The notes beneath the pieces were generated by a model. It searched no databases. It was given only the letters and a program-made list of their open reading frames with translations, and was not told where the DNA came from. DNA of 64,000 nucleotides from Aralia elata. Lineage: Eukaryota > Streptophyta > Magnoliopsida > Apiales > Araliaceae. Position 1 is the first letter of the stretch. Every line of letters begins with the position of its first letter. The stretch covers positions 26,597,506-26,661,505 of the forward strand of contig CM068379.1 in NCBI GenBank assembly GCA_034770075.1, written 5' to 3'. The position numbers were made by a program, and so were the translations under genes. Below, in pieces: positions 14,001-25,199 of this stretch.

Positions 14001-17000
14001 CTGAATCAGTTGCTCATCATAGAATTTGTGTCTAAAAGTAACTCTATCTGCTTCAGGTGTAGAGTATGCCATACCTAATCAAGTTTTAATGGGAAGTTGG
14101 ATACTTACACTTGGTGCTCTGTCCGAAGCCGACTCACATTCTTCAATTTGGGTGTAGGGATCGAAGCAACTTCTGGATTCAAAGCAACAAGAGCTCTGGA
14201 CATATCACCTTCTTGCAGTTCCATGTTATCTTGCATATAGTTCTGTAGATTCAATGTGAATTCTTCTATGTTGAGTTTGATCGTAGGTATTTCATCAGGA
14301 TCCTCATAGAATGCATCCTCAATATCACTTTCTAATAGCTCTGTTACTTCTCGCTCTGGTGTTGTTGGTTCCTCGACTATAGGTTCACACCTTTTGTTAA
14401 TCAAACCTGCTTCTATAGTTGCGTCTTTCTCAGCTTGAAGTAGCGGGATGGACTTGATTGGTGTCACAGGGATACTATCACTTGCAATGGGAACAGCAGA
14501 ACTCACTATACTTCTCTCTTCAGGCCCTGGAAGGGCAAGTCTTGCACTGCACAAAACACAGTTAGTCACTATTATTAAATCACATCTCTATGTGTGCAAA
14601 GAATGGCGGGGAACAGACTGGGCGATTACTTGAAAAATGGTTTTAGTTCTGTACCAATGCGTCTTTTAGACAGTTGCGTAACAGTTTTCATACTGTTCTT
14701 TACTTTTCCCACATTTCAATATTTTTTTTAGCTATTCCGATACATGATAGCTATTGATATTTAAATTGTATATATACCTATTGGTTACAAGACAAGTACC
14801 TTCATACGGCTAAACTTTATATATTTGTCTGTTCTCCAAAAGATTTTACGCAGTAATGCCTTAAATTCAATCAGCCTTGGCACAAATACAGAAAGACATT
14901 GGCGTTCAAAGTATATATTCCTAAAGAGTTTATTAGTTTTTCGCCATCTAGGTCTGCTTTTAAAATATTTTGTAAGAAAGCACAAAGCTAGTGCATTCTT
15001 GGTATGACCATTAAATTCATATAGGATTGAGATTATAGTATTGTTCATAGCAAAAGCTCCAAGATGCTTTCCTCAAGGCATGTATAGCAACTTTTTTTAT
15101 GCTAAATCTGATTCATAATCAACCAGCTCCATGTGATCCCAATGATCACTTGGTTTTTAAACTACATTACATCTTATTATTTAAATACAATAAATCAAAA
15201 GCTTATAATTCTTTTTCAGTGTGTCTATTAATAGTTTCCTGTGTCACTCAATACTCCATCTAATGCCATTTCTTTGTAATAGTTAATTGTGATACTGAGA
15301 CTACTCTTTTGACCCCCAAAACAAACCTCTCCTTTTATGACGACTAGTTAAATATTATGTACATATAGTCTATAGCATAATTATGGGACCTAAATAAAGT
15401 GGATGTATGGTGCCATGCTACTCGTAACTACTTTTTATTAATAATTTTTGTACAAATATATGATTGCATACCTTGCAAAAGCACTTGCAAAATGTCTGCA
15501 CTCTCCTCTCATTGGACATGCATTACAGTTTGGCTTACTCTTAGTGCAGAAAACCTGCATCAGTGGAAAAATATAGTAAGGCGCTCCAACTGGTCCTTAC
15601 TTAAAGTTGCATCACAAAGTTTTCGTTTCTTATCTTTTCCGGTTTTCTCTTTTCAGTTTGTTCCCCATTTATATCATTATATGTAACCTGAACTTAACGA
15701 CATACCTTTCCAAATGTAATCATTTGGTAGTGTAGCTCATACCTGTAATTAGATAGATCATTAAAGTCTGAAGTGTTCAGGGAAACATGCGAATAATTCC
15801 TCAACATCTAATAGAAACATAGACTTCTATTACTTGAAAAGAACAGCTATAGGAAGAGTTATGAAATTACAAAGTTTGCTGATCCAGCTTGCACAGTCTA
15901 GGCCATAGATATTTCTGAATCGACTCCAGAATTGGGTAACTGAGAAGAAACAAGATTAGCATTCCGATATAATGGAAAGAACTCAGTAAATAATAGTTAT
16001 GTACGATACTTACAGTTCCAGGAGATGAAGTTGAAGTGATTCAGGTAATGGTTGTAGAGGGACCCACCCCAGCCTTACAGCTATCCGTCCAACATTTGTG
16101 TCAACCTAAAACAATGCAAAAAGGGTCAGAAATCCTCCTCCCATATCAAGTTTAGGAATGGTTGATGTTTCTGCATGAAACTTACTGGGAAAGCAAGCTG
16201 ATGAAGTGTTAATAGGCGTACACATTCCACGCTTTTCAGCCCCAGTCCACGAATGCTTAACAGATAATCCCTGCAATGTAACATAATATGTATCAACGAG
16301 AAAGTAGAAATTCTACTATGCAGAAAGTAGTCATATTCTGTGGCTGTTGGATGTTAGATGTGATCTGCTTAGCTTTATGATGCATAAGTGCAGAACATGA
16401 TTATATATTACAACTAATCTGTTTGATAAATCTTACTTTGCTTTATCTGGGGGTACATCTCTCAGCCATTCTAAGTCGACGCTTCCATGGTCGTTAACCA
16501 GTCTATTGAGGAAATCCTGCAGAGGTGTAACCATTATGGTCCCCAGATACAATTTTTTTAAGAAGTATTTATTTAATGTTGTTTTCACCAAATGGTTACT
16601 CTCAAAACTGATTTTGTAATTCTACCTTGATTCGATCTGCTAGCATGTTGTTCATTCCACGTTCCTTGATAGCATTAGAGATCTCACTAACATTAGCACA
16701 CCTTAATGCTTCATAGTCCAGTGAGTCCATTGTCTCCTTGCTTCTTTCTCTTTTACCATTGGACTGTGCCTGCTTTCGCAAGCTGTCCCAGTCAAACGTA
16801 TTCTTCTTTTCACCCTCAGCCTTTCCCTTTTTTGCATGTGGGACATTGGTGCCTGTTCCATTGAATGGTTTGAGAGAAGAGCTTTGTTCTTTTGCATTTG
16901 CTTCAGTTTTATTATCTAAGCACTTCTGTTTATCCTGTCCTGAAATACTCTCATTTCCCCCTATAGCTGGCCCTACAGGCTCTGTGATGATGGTACTTTC

Positions 17001-20000
17001 CAGACAAAAGGTCTTGTTCATCTCTGGTTTGTAATTGTTGGTGGAGTGATGATTATACCTAGTGTGGAGTTCTGGTTGTAGATAACCTTGTTGAGTGGGA
17101 TGCTTGCCTAGAAATGCAAATGGATCCAGCACTGGTGCTTGAACACTCGGCACTCCATTATGTCGGGCAGGCGTTTTACATTCTGCAGTGTCTCCCATCC
17201 ATCTGCTCATATGGTTTACACCTTTCACATTGGTGATTCCAGAATGAGTTGGAGCAAAAGAAGACATGCTTTCTTCTCCTGCTAATCCAACATAGCATTT
17301 GTCCTGTACTCCTGACTCTAGTGTCATGTTCAACTGAAAATCTCTAGAAGAAAGAATTGGTTCTCGCGCATGGAGAATGTGAGAATTTATTGGGTAAGGA
17401 AACGCAGAAAAGCCTCTAAGATTATTAAATCTCCCCAATCTCGGATCTTCTGATTGCTGATGCCACTGTGTGGACCTCTCATCTAATAATGAGCTCCCGT
17501 TTACCTGACTGTGCAAGTCCGTGGGTACTGTTTCGTTTGTCTGGAACATTTTGTTTGGAGTACTGTAGTTCATGTCAGGGTGGAACCCAATTCTTCGATC
17601 TTCAGCTTTTGAGTTGGATCTTGAGCAGGATATGATCTCTTCGGAGGTTCGAAAACCTAGAGGGTCAAAAGAGTGCCGTGATAAATTGATTCTGTGGTCC
17701 GGAGATTCACGGGTTGTAAGGTTGTAAATGGGCTGCCTTTCTATTTCTTCATGACATTTGATGCTGTCATTTGATTCTACTACTTGAATGTCTGGTTCTT
17801 GAACTAAAACACATGTCCCATTTAGGTAGGACTGAAGGGGAAATCTTGCTGCAAGAGACATAAAGGCGGAGCTGCATATAGTGGAAAAAATATTTTGAAA
17901 CTGGTTTCTGTTTAAAGTTTTGATTGATGTAAAGATGAATTAAATCTTGAGATTACCTTGAAAGATGGTCTGAAACATTCTGCGTGAGGAAAACTCCAAT
18001 TACTGAGTCAACTACGGATCCTTTCCACATTGAGAACCGTCTATCCCCTGAAAAGAAAACCATAATGTTAATGGTTGTGTGTATACGTAAAACAAATCGT
18101 AGACCTGACAATGAAAATTCAAGCAAGTGGATTTGAGCAACAAACTACGTGACTGAATTATAACTGGTTTTACTAAACAGTGTTTACTATATCAAGCTGT
18201 AAAAACCTTAAAAAAAACAGAGAAAAATACTTTTTGATAAGTATCAGTTTGCTCTCGTTTGCACATTCTGCAGTACTTATACAATTTGGAAGAAAGTTCC
18301 TAAATGTTTAATTAAGATCTGGCATTTTCTTCTAATTTATGCTTTTCATGTCCTTACCATGTCTTTGTTTGTTCTGAGGGTTTACTCGTTTAATTTTGAA
18401 CATTTTGAACATTCTTATTTGGTTGTTTAGATTGACAGGAATATGCCATCATTTCTTGTTTGTGCATAGAAGAATAATTTATGAAGTATTGTAATAGGTA
18501 AGCATTACCAGAGTTACCATATACTCTTATCGACCTAGCGAACCGTGTATTTGTACTTGAATTCCCAAACATGATACTCTTACATACTAAGGGGGTGTTT
18601 GATAAAAACTAAATGAAAAGTTCTGAATGGCTAAGCAATCTGAATGAGCTAAATGAAATAGAATTCTGAATACTGAATAAAAAAAGTTGTTTGATAATTG
18701 ACATGTCTGAAACATCTGAATGACAGAATTTTATTATTTTACCCCTCTGAAAAAATTCAAAGTTGTTGTAAATTTATTTAATATTACTTAATATAATAGT
18801 TAATTTATTTTTTTTTAATTTTTTTTTACTTCATTCAGCTGCTCATTCAGCCATTCAGCAAAAAAAATCTGACTTAGCCATTCAGCTCAATCATCTGACC
18901 GATTCAGCTATTCAGACGATTTTTATCCAAAACAAATGCACTTAATGGCTGACCGATTCAGCCATTCAGATGTATTCAGTCCTAAACAAACAGCCCTTAA
19001 TACTCTAAATTTAGCGTATTGAATTATTTCTTTGTTGTTTTATATATAGTTTCACAAATATCAATATTCTAGCTTAGTATTGAATGTTCAAATATCACAT
19101 TTGTACTAAATAATTTATAGAACAATCAACTTGATTCAACTAAAAATCTTCTATAAAACATAATTTTATTGCTTTAGATTCTAAAAGAATTCCTAAGTAT
19201 AAGCACACCCATATCATTTCAGCCTACATAACATAACGCCTACCCATATCGGTTCGAACCGAAGAGAACCATGCATGGTTCAAAATATTGGCATTTACGC
19301 CGAAATATTGGTGAATCAGATAGGTATCAGCCGCTGCCGAACCGCAACCTTGACACAAGTCGCAAAATTAGGAATTATTTATGTAAATGGTAATTTTCGG
19401 CAAAATTTCGACAACTTGGCGTAACGTGACGATTTCAAACCAAATAAAAGATAAATCACAGCGTAAGAGGAGAAACGCCACAAAAAAAAATGAAACATGC
19501 TGAAAATGGGAGACGATAAAAGAGAACTAACATTTCTCTATAAACTATACTTAAATTGTACCTAAATAGTACCTAATTAACTATAACTTGACAAAACTGA
19601 AAAAATATTGTATTTAAAATATATTTAGTTAAGTTAAATTGCACTTAAATTATACAACATCTAAAGTATAACTTATAAAAATAAAAAATAAAAATTGTAC
19701 TTAATATATAATTAGTTAAGTTAAATTGTACTTTAATTATAATTAAATTGTATCTGTATGGTACTTGGTTAAGAACAACTTGAAAAAAATTGCACTTAAA
19801 ATATGAAGTTAAATTGTACTTAAAAATTATGCAGAACTTGTGTGCTCTACAGAACATGTATGCTCAATCATTTGAGCTAAAACAACATCAATATCAACTT
19901 TATTCAACAGTAAAATTGATTAAACATATATGTGAGATGTCTGTTTTATCATTTGGACAATGTTATGTGCACTAGATAGTGTTTTTTGTAAATTTAATTG

Positions 20001-23000
20001 ATCAATCTTGTTGTTTTTATTATTTAGAATTTTTTTCATATATTTTTTTTAAAAAATTTTTTGAAGCTCCTAACTAGTTAATGATGCGTATCGCCCGAAA
20101 CCGATATCGAATAAACAAATGACCTTCTAAAACATAGGTCGTTACCGTGACTTTGAACCATAGAACCATGTTCTAGGTAACACTGAGCATGACTAGGGCT
20201 ATGTTAAAGTGTTACAAGTAGGCATGACTAAGCTAAGCTAAATTAGGAAGTAGCAATCAGATGATTTGATGATTAAGGACAGATAATACACCCAATTCGT
20301 TACCTTGAACAAGATGCATGCGTGCTATGAATGAGTCTGCTCGTCCACGGAACACTTTCCTTTCTTCTTCCCACCATTTTTCTTTATCCTTGTCTGTTGC
20401 TTCTGCACTTTCACTTCCTTCGCTCCCCATCAGTAATTTCCAAATTCTATCAGTTTCGGGGTCAAGGTCCACTTTAGGTCGTGGCTTGCGCTTTTTTATA
20501 TGATCAAATCCCTTGTATGGAACAATTGTGCTACTTCCTTTGTATGGAACAAGTGCATGTTGCTCTTGTGAAACTACTTCATTATCCCTACCATTGATAT
20601 GCAGTCCTTCAAGCAAATATGTGATTTCCTCAACCGAAACTGGCAATTTCTGTTTTCTCAGTTTGCCTGCACCAAATACCGGATAAGTTGAAGTTAATAT
20701 AAACTGAATAAACTTGAAACTTTACCTGTGGCTGTTGCTAAAATTTTAGCATTGTAAAGAGGTACCTCTTGCTTTCAAGGGTGATTGCTGACAAACTTCC
20801 AAGGCATCACTCTGCTGTTGCTGGAGCACTTTCTCTGCCCTACGTGAGCCTTGATTCAATGACACTGGCTTCAATGTCTGCTTCTTTGTTGACATATTAG
20901 GATTGCAAGTTTTAATTCCTTGCTGGCAGTCACTTGTAGGTGCTTTCGATTGGTATACTCTGTCTGCCATTTGTTCTCTGTTGGATTGCGCAGTAAATGA
21001 AGCTTGCTGCCTCTGGAAATTTTGCTTTGTGGCCATGGGGAAAATACACCAATCACCAGATGTCCCATTAACATCATTACTAAGATTCTTAGAGGTGTTC
21101 TCTCTTTCAAAGCAAGAATTCAATAATCTACCATTTATTTGTGAAGTACCATTGTTAGCATACATAATATACAGGCCTCCTGTTTCCACTTCTCTAGAGC
21201 AATCTCTGGCAGCTATGGTACTGGAAGGCGTGCTAGATATGTTTGCATGAAGTCCATTTCTGGTGTTCATTTTCTTGCGAGTTTCTGAAGCAATTGTGCC
21301 AATATTGCTGCTGCCACTGTTTCTGTTACCTACACAAAAGTTTCCCTGGCTCAAGATTGGAGAGCCCATCAGATTTTGAGTGTGGGGGTGTATCTGCTCA
21401 ACAATATGACAATGAGCTCTCTTGAAACCTCTTTTTTCAGGAGAGTTGGCCATATCTTTCACTACCAGTTGAGTGGTGTTCTGCAACATTAATTGTCTCG
21501 TTCTATGGAAATTTGCTGATAAAGAATCTGCTTGAAAGACATCCTGACTGATTTCTTCTCCACGAGTATTCTGATGCACCTGATTATATCCATTTCTCCC
21601 ACTATTTTGGCCTGCAATCGCATTTCTCATATTCATGTTTCTTGCAATGACATTTAAAGTATGGTCTTTTGCTTTAGCTGGCGATTCAGCATGGGCACTC
21701 TGTTCGGTCAATGATATGTATCCAGACAGCATTTGATTTGTAGAGCAAGTAAGGTTACATGTATTTACAGTTTTCTGGTTCTTTTCAGTATATTCGTTCT
21801 GCAGCCTAGCTTGCTCTATCTGCCCAACTGATGTTCCAGATATGCTGTTGATCCCAGTACATATTTCTGTCTCATCAGAGTTCAAGTTCAAATTGAAAGG
21901 TCTCTTATTTTCTGCATGTCTTCCCGCCTGATGACTATCTGTTCTATCATGGCTTGCATCTCTGCTAATGGTTTCCAAGCCAAAATTTAATGCTCTCCTG
22001 CATGATTTTTGTGAAGACTCAGCAGTACGAAGTGTGGACTCATTAACGTTCTCCTGTTGACTTTCTGGAGTTTTGAGACCCTTCTTGCGCACATACTTCC
22101 TTTTTCCTGACGGATTATCATTGGAAACATTTGTTTTTGGAGTAGCAGCCTTCCGAACTCTTTTGGGTTTGCCTTCTATGACAACCTTTGGCCTGTGTTT
22201 TCTCCTTTTTGGTGTTTTCTGCTCAGGTGTCTTGTTTAGGTCAATTCCTTGTTCACCTTCCTCATAAGAAACGTTCGTTTCCTTTAGTGGTGTTGAAATG
22301 ACTGCACATGCTGAATCCACAATGATCTGTGATAATTCATTAGACTGGTTCTCGATTTCCCCACTTGTAGATGTGACTACATTCCACTGCTTGTCTTTTT
22401 CTTGACTTGAGCTTTCATCTAGTGAAACATTCAGCCTCTCAGAAAGCCTTTGGTGTTCTAACTGCTTTGCCTGATCTGGTGTTACTGGCGCAAAATTGAA
22501 GGAACTGGTTACGCTCAACACTGCATCAAGTTCTGGTCTTGGCGGTGAGTTTAGGTTATAGTTCGGCCAGCAAGGGATGGGAAACCCATCTGTAAGGAAA
22601 CAGTGAATTTTTATCAATTGTTGAGAATGGTCTTACAAAACATATTACTCCTATAATAGATCTTTTTCCTCTTTATATGTTATAATCTAATGCAATAGCC
22701 ATTGCATACTCTTCCCGTAGCAATTGAAGTTACTTTCAGTTTTTGTATAATAACCCTGTAGACCAAACCTCAGTTTTCCATGTCAGATATATATAAGATT
22801 AAATGCTGCATGCTTATTGGTGTACTTCATGTGCGAGATTATATATGTATATTAGGAACATCGGAAATTTTTAGAGTACTGCTACAGTAAGAAATAGAGT
22901 AGAAAGATTAATTCATAAATGCCATGTCACCGCTTGCCAACTTCAATCTTCCCTCCCCAGATGGGATAGAGAAGGTGTTACACCTATCCTGCTTACTTTA

Positions 23001-24278
23001 TGTTTAAACTATTCTGTTTAGGGGAAGAGCATTGAACTGGGTGATCTCCACAAAAAAAATTATAAAAAAGGTGTACACCTGCCCGTGCGCACAAGCGCGT
23101 GGGGGGGTGGGGGGTGGGAAACCCAGGCTCTTCATCACAGACCAACAACAAGATATAAAAGAAAATCGTAACAACGTTACTTATGTCAAGTAGGGTTGAC
23201 AACAAATGTGAAATCGTACTTTTATGGTACGTGATTTGTTTTGTTGCCCATTCTTCAGTGACTTGTTCTATGGGTGTTCTAAAAAAAGTAGAACTAAAGC
23301 TAACTTCGAAGACTTTTACAGCAGTTGGAAGACTAACATCTAATGAATGTTGATACAAAATGGAGTCCTTACGGAAAAAATAATAAGTAGATCAAGAAAA
23401 TATAGTTTCATAAAGATTAATATGCAGAAATTGATGAAGGGATAAGAATGTTAAAGCAGATGGCAATTTAAAAACTCACCATCAGGCAACTGCGTAAAGC
23501 TTGAATCAGTAAGCCTTTGATTTGAATCCAAGGTGCAATTTTGTTTTGCTTGCATCAAACTAGTAGACTTGGACTCTGGCCAATTGCTTGCCACTTGGTT
23601 GTATGAATCAAAATTGGCAAGCCTTTGATTTGAACCCAAGGTGCAATTTTGTTTGTCAAGCATCAAACTAGTAGACTCGGGTGCCGTCCAGTTGCTTGCC
23701 ACTTGAGTGTATAAATTGGAATTTGCAAGCCTTTGATTTGAACCCAAAATGTAATTTTGTTTAGCAAGCATCAAGCTAGAGTACTCGGGCTCCGTCTGGT
23801 TTCTTGACACTTGAGTGTATGAACTGGAATTGGTAGGCCTATTCGAGACATTAATGCTTTTATTCCATGTTCCATTTGCAGAAGCAACGATCTCAGTATT
23901 CTTGATTCCAAGTAATTCTGCTAAACTATTAGTACACCTACCTGCATTATCATTACTTAAATTCTGCACATATGTATCAGTATTTTGGTTCAAGTGTTGG
24001 TTTCTTTCAGCTGCAACACCATTCCTATTAGGATTTCCGCCATTGACACCCGCAGTTGGATTGGAAGTCTGAACTGCTTCATCATGATTCAGAATGTCAC
24101 TGTACATTCCAATCAAGTCCTGCCAGTTTCCTATTCCCAGCTGATTTCCTTGCATGTCAACCGGGACAGGATTAGATCTCAGTGAAATTGGCTTTTCCGG
24201 TGTAACCAGCAACCAAGAATCCCTATTTTGCACATTTCCATTTTCTTGCGAAATTGGGAATCCTTTCCCAAAGTTCAT
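11040..24278 (-). CDS. ROS1: ROS1-like 5-methylcytosine DNA glycosylase/lyase (DEMETER family)
   Basis: Removes 5-methylcytosine from DNA and nicks the backbone, starting base-excision demethylation in the nucleus. Exons (minus strand): 24278-23480, 22589-20766, 20737-20726, 20666-20304, 18047-17957, 17871-16626, 16516-16437, 16270-16186, 16105-16014, 15939-15871, 15742-15706, 15554-15472, 14546-14109, 13671-13635, 13533-13476, 13264-13125, 13035-12970, 12662-12548, 12471-12433, 11143-11040. All introns are GT-AG, phases agree, and the sum is 5,778 nt (1,925 residues plus TGA), close to the usual family size. The start is the first ATG in the spliced leader. The family blocks are in order: basic N-terminus, split glycosylase domain, HhH-GPD, Fe-S cluster, permuted CXXC and RRM-like C-terminus. 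VDLDPETDRIWKLL and the basic TPKRRKHRPK region point to ROS1 rather than DME; that subfamily call is less sure than the family. No frameshift or premature stop was seen. Confidence 0.95.
11405..11492. repeat. Short tandem repeat in the last intron
   Basis: Three imperfect copies of a phrase with GTCGACCCACA (or GTTGACCCACAGAAT) at about 11,418, 11,453 and 11,478, two of them preceded by ACTACTCTT. It lies inside the last intron of the ROS1-like gene. No function is evident. Confidence 0.5.
11790..12012. mobile_element. Degenerate Stowaway-like MITE in the last ROS1-like intron
   Basis: The left end CTCTCCGTCTCCAAAAGGATGAG is mirrored by CTCATCCTTTTGAGGACAAAA near 11,990. The outermost bases of the right terminus are eroded, and an extra partial inverse copy (CATCCTTTTGAGAT) follows at about 12,030. 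It lies wholly inside intron 12432-11144, in a neutral position for splicing. Confidence 0.55.
15472..16516 (-). other. ROS1: HhH-GPD catalytic core and Fe-S cluster exons
   Basis: Six short exons encode the catalytic half. The helix-hairpin-helix is LLSIRGLGLKSVECV, with the presumed catalytic lysine at about residue 1484, and the Gly/Pro-rich loop FPVDTNVGRIAVRLGW carries the catalytic aspartate at about 1502. The Lys-to-Asp spacing of 18 equals that known for DME and ROS1. Exon 15554-15472 carries Cys 1569, 1576, 1579 and 1585 in the C-X6-C-X2-C-X5-C pattern that binds a 4Fe-4S cluster in endonuclease III relatives. All key residues are present, so an active enzyme is expected. Confidence 0.95.
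16626..17871 (-). other. ROS1: Inter-domain linker exon of ROS1-like gene
   Basis: It starts with AFMSLAARFP, closing the first glycosylase segment, then runs through about 330 poorly conserved, polar residues. In this family the linker between glycosylase halves is variable and is thought to be unstructured. The exon ends in the conserved block FDWDSLRKQAQ ... MDSLDYEALR ... EAIKERGMNNMLA-type sequence, which leads into the HhH-GPD half. Confidence 0.88.
18591..18996. mobile_element. Tourist-like (PIF/Harbinger) MITE inside the largest ROS1-like intron
   Basis: A 406-bp element starting GGGGGTGTTTGATAAAAA and ending CTAAACAAACAGCCC. It is flanked by TAA (18,588-18,590) and TTA (18,997-18,999), a decayed TWA target duplication typical of PIF/Harbinger. 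The right half is packed with CATTCAGC/GATTCAGC words. It is clearly the same family as the 26,568-26,956 element upstream of the gene. Confidence 0.8.
19500..20170. repeat. AT-rich degenerate tandem repeat and old inverted-repeat element in intron
   Basis: Between about 19,540 and 19,830 the phrase AGTTAAATTGYACTTAA recurs at irregular spacing, interleaved with GTACCTAA words. CGGTTCGAACC near 19,250 and AAACCGATATCGAATAA near 20,097 are partly inverse, and might be the ends of a decayed DNA transposon of about 0.9 kb. Neither end has a convincing target duplication. Confidence 0.35.
20726..20737 (-). other. ROS1: Probable 12-nt microexon of ROS1-like gene
   Basis: CAACAGCCACAG is preceded by ATTTTAG and followed by GTAAAG. 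It splits what would otherwise be one 99-nt intron between 20,766 and 20,666 into two very short introns of 28 and 59 nt. It adds four residues without changing frame, so both inclusion and skipping keep the protein open. The 28-nt upstream intron is far shorter than normal plant introns, which argues that this segment may instead be skipped or reached from another donor. Confidence 0.35.
20766..24278 (-). other. ROS1: N-terminal exons of ROS1-like gene: 36-aa repeats and basic DNA-binding stretch
   Basis: The first coding exon (24278-23480) ends with three tandem 36-residue repeats, residues about 152-259, each containing LGSNQRLA or a variant. Across the first intron the reading frame continues into a conserved LNSPPR block at about residue 278. 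Residues about 394-415 are strongly basic (KRRKHRPK, GKPKRVRK); in family members this stretch binds DNA without sequence specificity and helps nuclear localisation. CRRALNF at about 463-469 is another family signature. The rest is low-complexity and Asn/Ser/Gln-rich, as in relatives. Confidence 0.85.
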
Positions 24279-24296
24279 CCTTCAATTCTCCCAAAC

Positions 24297-25049
24297 CTGC
24301 AAAATTTCAGATAGATCTTCCACTTTGTGCTCTCTAGTTTGTGTTTTTGGTATACAAACCCTTTAAAATTATCCTCAGCACAAAAATTTTCCAGCCAATT
24401 GCCGGAATTTCCGATTAACCCCAAAACTCTAATCAACTCCTATCCTCTGTCTGAACCTACCATATCAAAAAAAAATTATTTAAAAAAAAAAAGAAAAAAA
24501 AAAACCATTAGCACTTGTCACTAAAATTAACATTTGCCTAACATGATAAACATCTAACATAAAGGTAGATATGAAAAAAATGGATTTTTTTCTGGGAAAA
24601 AAAGCAGAAAACAATCCATGCAATAAATGCCAGCAAAATCCAAACGTTTAAAACATTTTCAAGAAACAAAAGCATTTCCTCAACCTCTCTGAACCCATCT
24701 ATCTTTACCAATCAGGACATAAATGAAACTAACAAAATAAAGAAAAATCAATAAACAGAATGCAAAATAATGGAAACAAAATCAGAACAAAAAATCCCAA
24801 ATAGTACAACAACCTGATGCTGAATCTGTGTGATTTAATTCCAATTTTAAATGGGTAAGATTAAAATGAGCATGACAAATCAAAACCCACAAAATCTGAG
24901 AAGTATCTGTTCATGTGATTTTTTGGGGCAAATGCATATCACCTACATAAAGGGTTGTTTGTTCAGTGAGTAAATTAAAATTATAGATTGAATTAAATGC
25001 AAAATCATAAAAAAAATTGGAAAATGTAATCTGGTGCAGCTCAGCTCAC
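24297..25049 (-). other. ROS1: Intron in the 5' untranslated leader of ROS1-like gene
   Basis: The donor GATCG/GTGAGC is at 25,049 and the acceptor TTTTGCAG/GTTTGG ends at 24,297. The spliced leader, running from roughly 25,145 to 25,050 and then 24,296 to 24,279, contains no ATG before the start codon, which supports 24,278 as the start. The leader exon is pyrimidine-rich (CTCT repeats), common near plant transcription starts. Leader introns often raise plant expression. Confidence 0.65.
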
Positions 25050-25177
25050 CGATCTCCAGCTGGGTGATCTTGCCGGAGTGAGAAAGAGTCAATGCCGGAG
25101 AGCCAAGTCAGTCTTTGTTAAACCAGGAGAGAGAAGAAGAGGAGAGAGAAAGAGAAACAAAACAGATAGAACTTTTC

Positions 25178-25192
25178 CTTTATAAAATATAC
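25178..25192 (-). promoter_or_regulatory. ROS1: TATA box of ROS1-like gene
   Basis: On the minus strand the sequence TATATTTTATAAAGG sits about 30-40 nt upstream of a CT-rich initiator-like stretch (25,150-25,120). Position and composition fit a core promoter for the gene reading towards lower coordinates. The start site itself is inferred. Confidence 0.5.
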
Positions 25193-25199
25193 ATAAATT

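Larger units (their letters stand above)
11040..14546 (-). other. ROS1: C-terminal exons: permuted CXXC and RRM-like domain
   Basis: Exon 14546-14109 encodes the acidic ESDIEDAFYEDPDEIPTIKL region and PTPKLKNVSRLRTEHQV. Later exons encode YELPDSHPLLKE, REPDDPSPYLLAIWTPGET, a cysteine set at about 1785, 1794, 1799 and 1802 (permuted CXXC-type), IPCRTAMRGSFPLNGTYFQV, and the RRM-like end finishing HFPASKLVKTKK. These domains are unique to plant demethylases and are required for activity in studied members. The penultimate intron (12432-11144, 1.29 kb) is unusually large for this half of the gene. Confidence 0.92.
17957..20666 (-). other. ROS1: First half of the glycosylase domain of ROS1-like gene
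   Basis: Exon 20666-20304 encodes EITYLLEGL, the family ALVPYKG motif, VDLDPETDRIWKLL and WWEEERKVFRGRADSFIARM, finishing at residue 999. After a 2,256-nt intron, exon 18047-17957 continues with GDRRFSMWKGSVVDSVIGVF and LTQNVSDHLSS. This is the first segment of the bipartite glycosylase fold characteristic of ROS1/DME proteins. One family position (usually Pro or Thr after RRFS/RRFT) is Met here. Confidence 0.92.

Noticed and set aside
16738..17034. Plus-strand frames overlapping the ROS1-like exons
   Set aside because: Shadows of the minus-strand coding sequence with no motif of their own.
11040..24278. Assignment to DEMETER proper
   Set aside because: Key signatures (VDLDPETD, VNDHGS, CTKSKPNC, FASAFASARLAL) are closer to ROS1-type proteins. 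The PGPEERS end is DME-like, so a tree is needed; ROS1-like is only the better fit.
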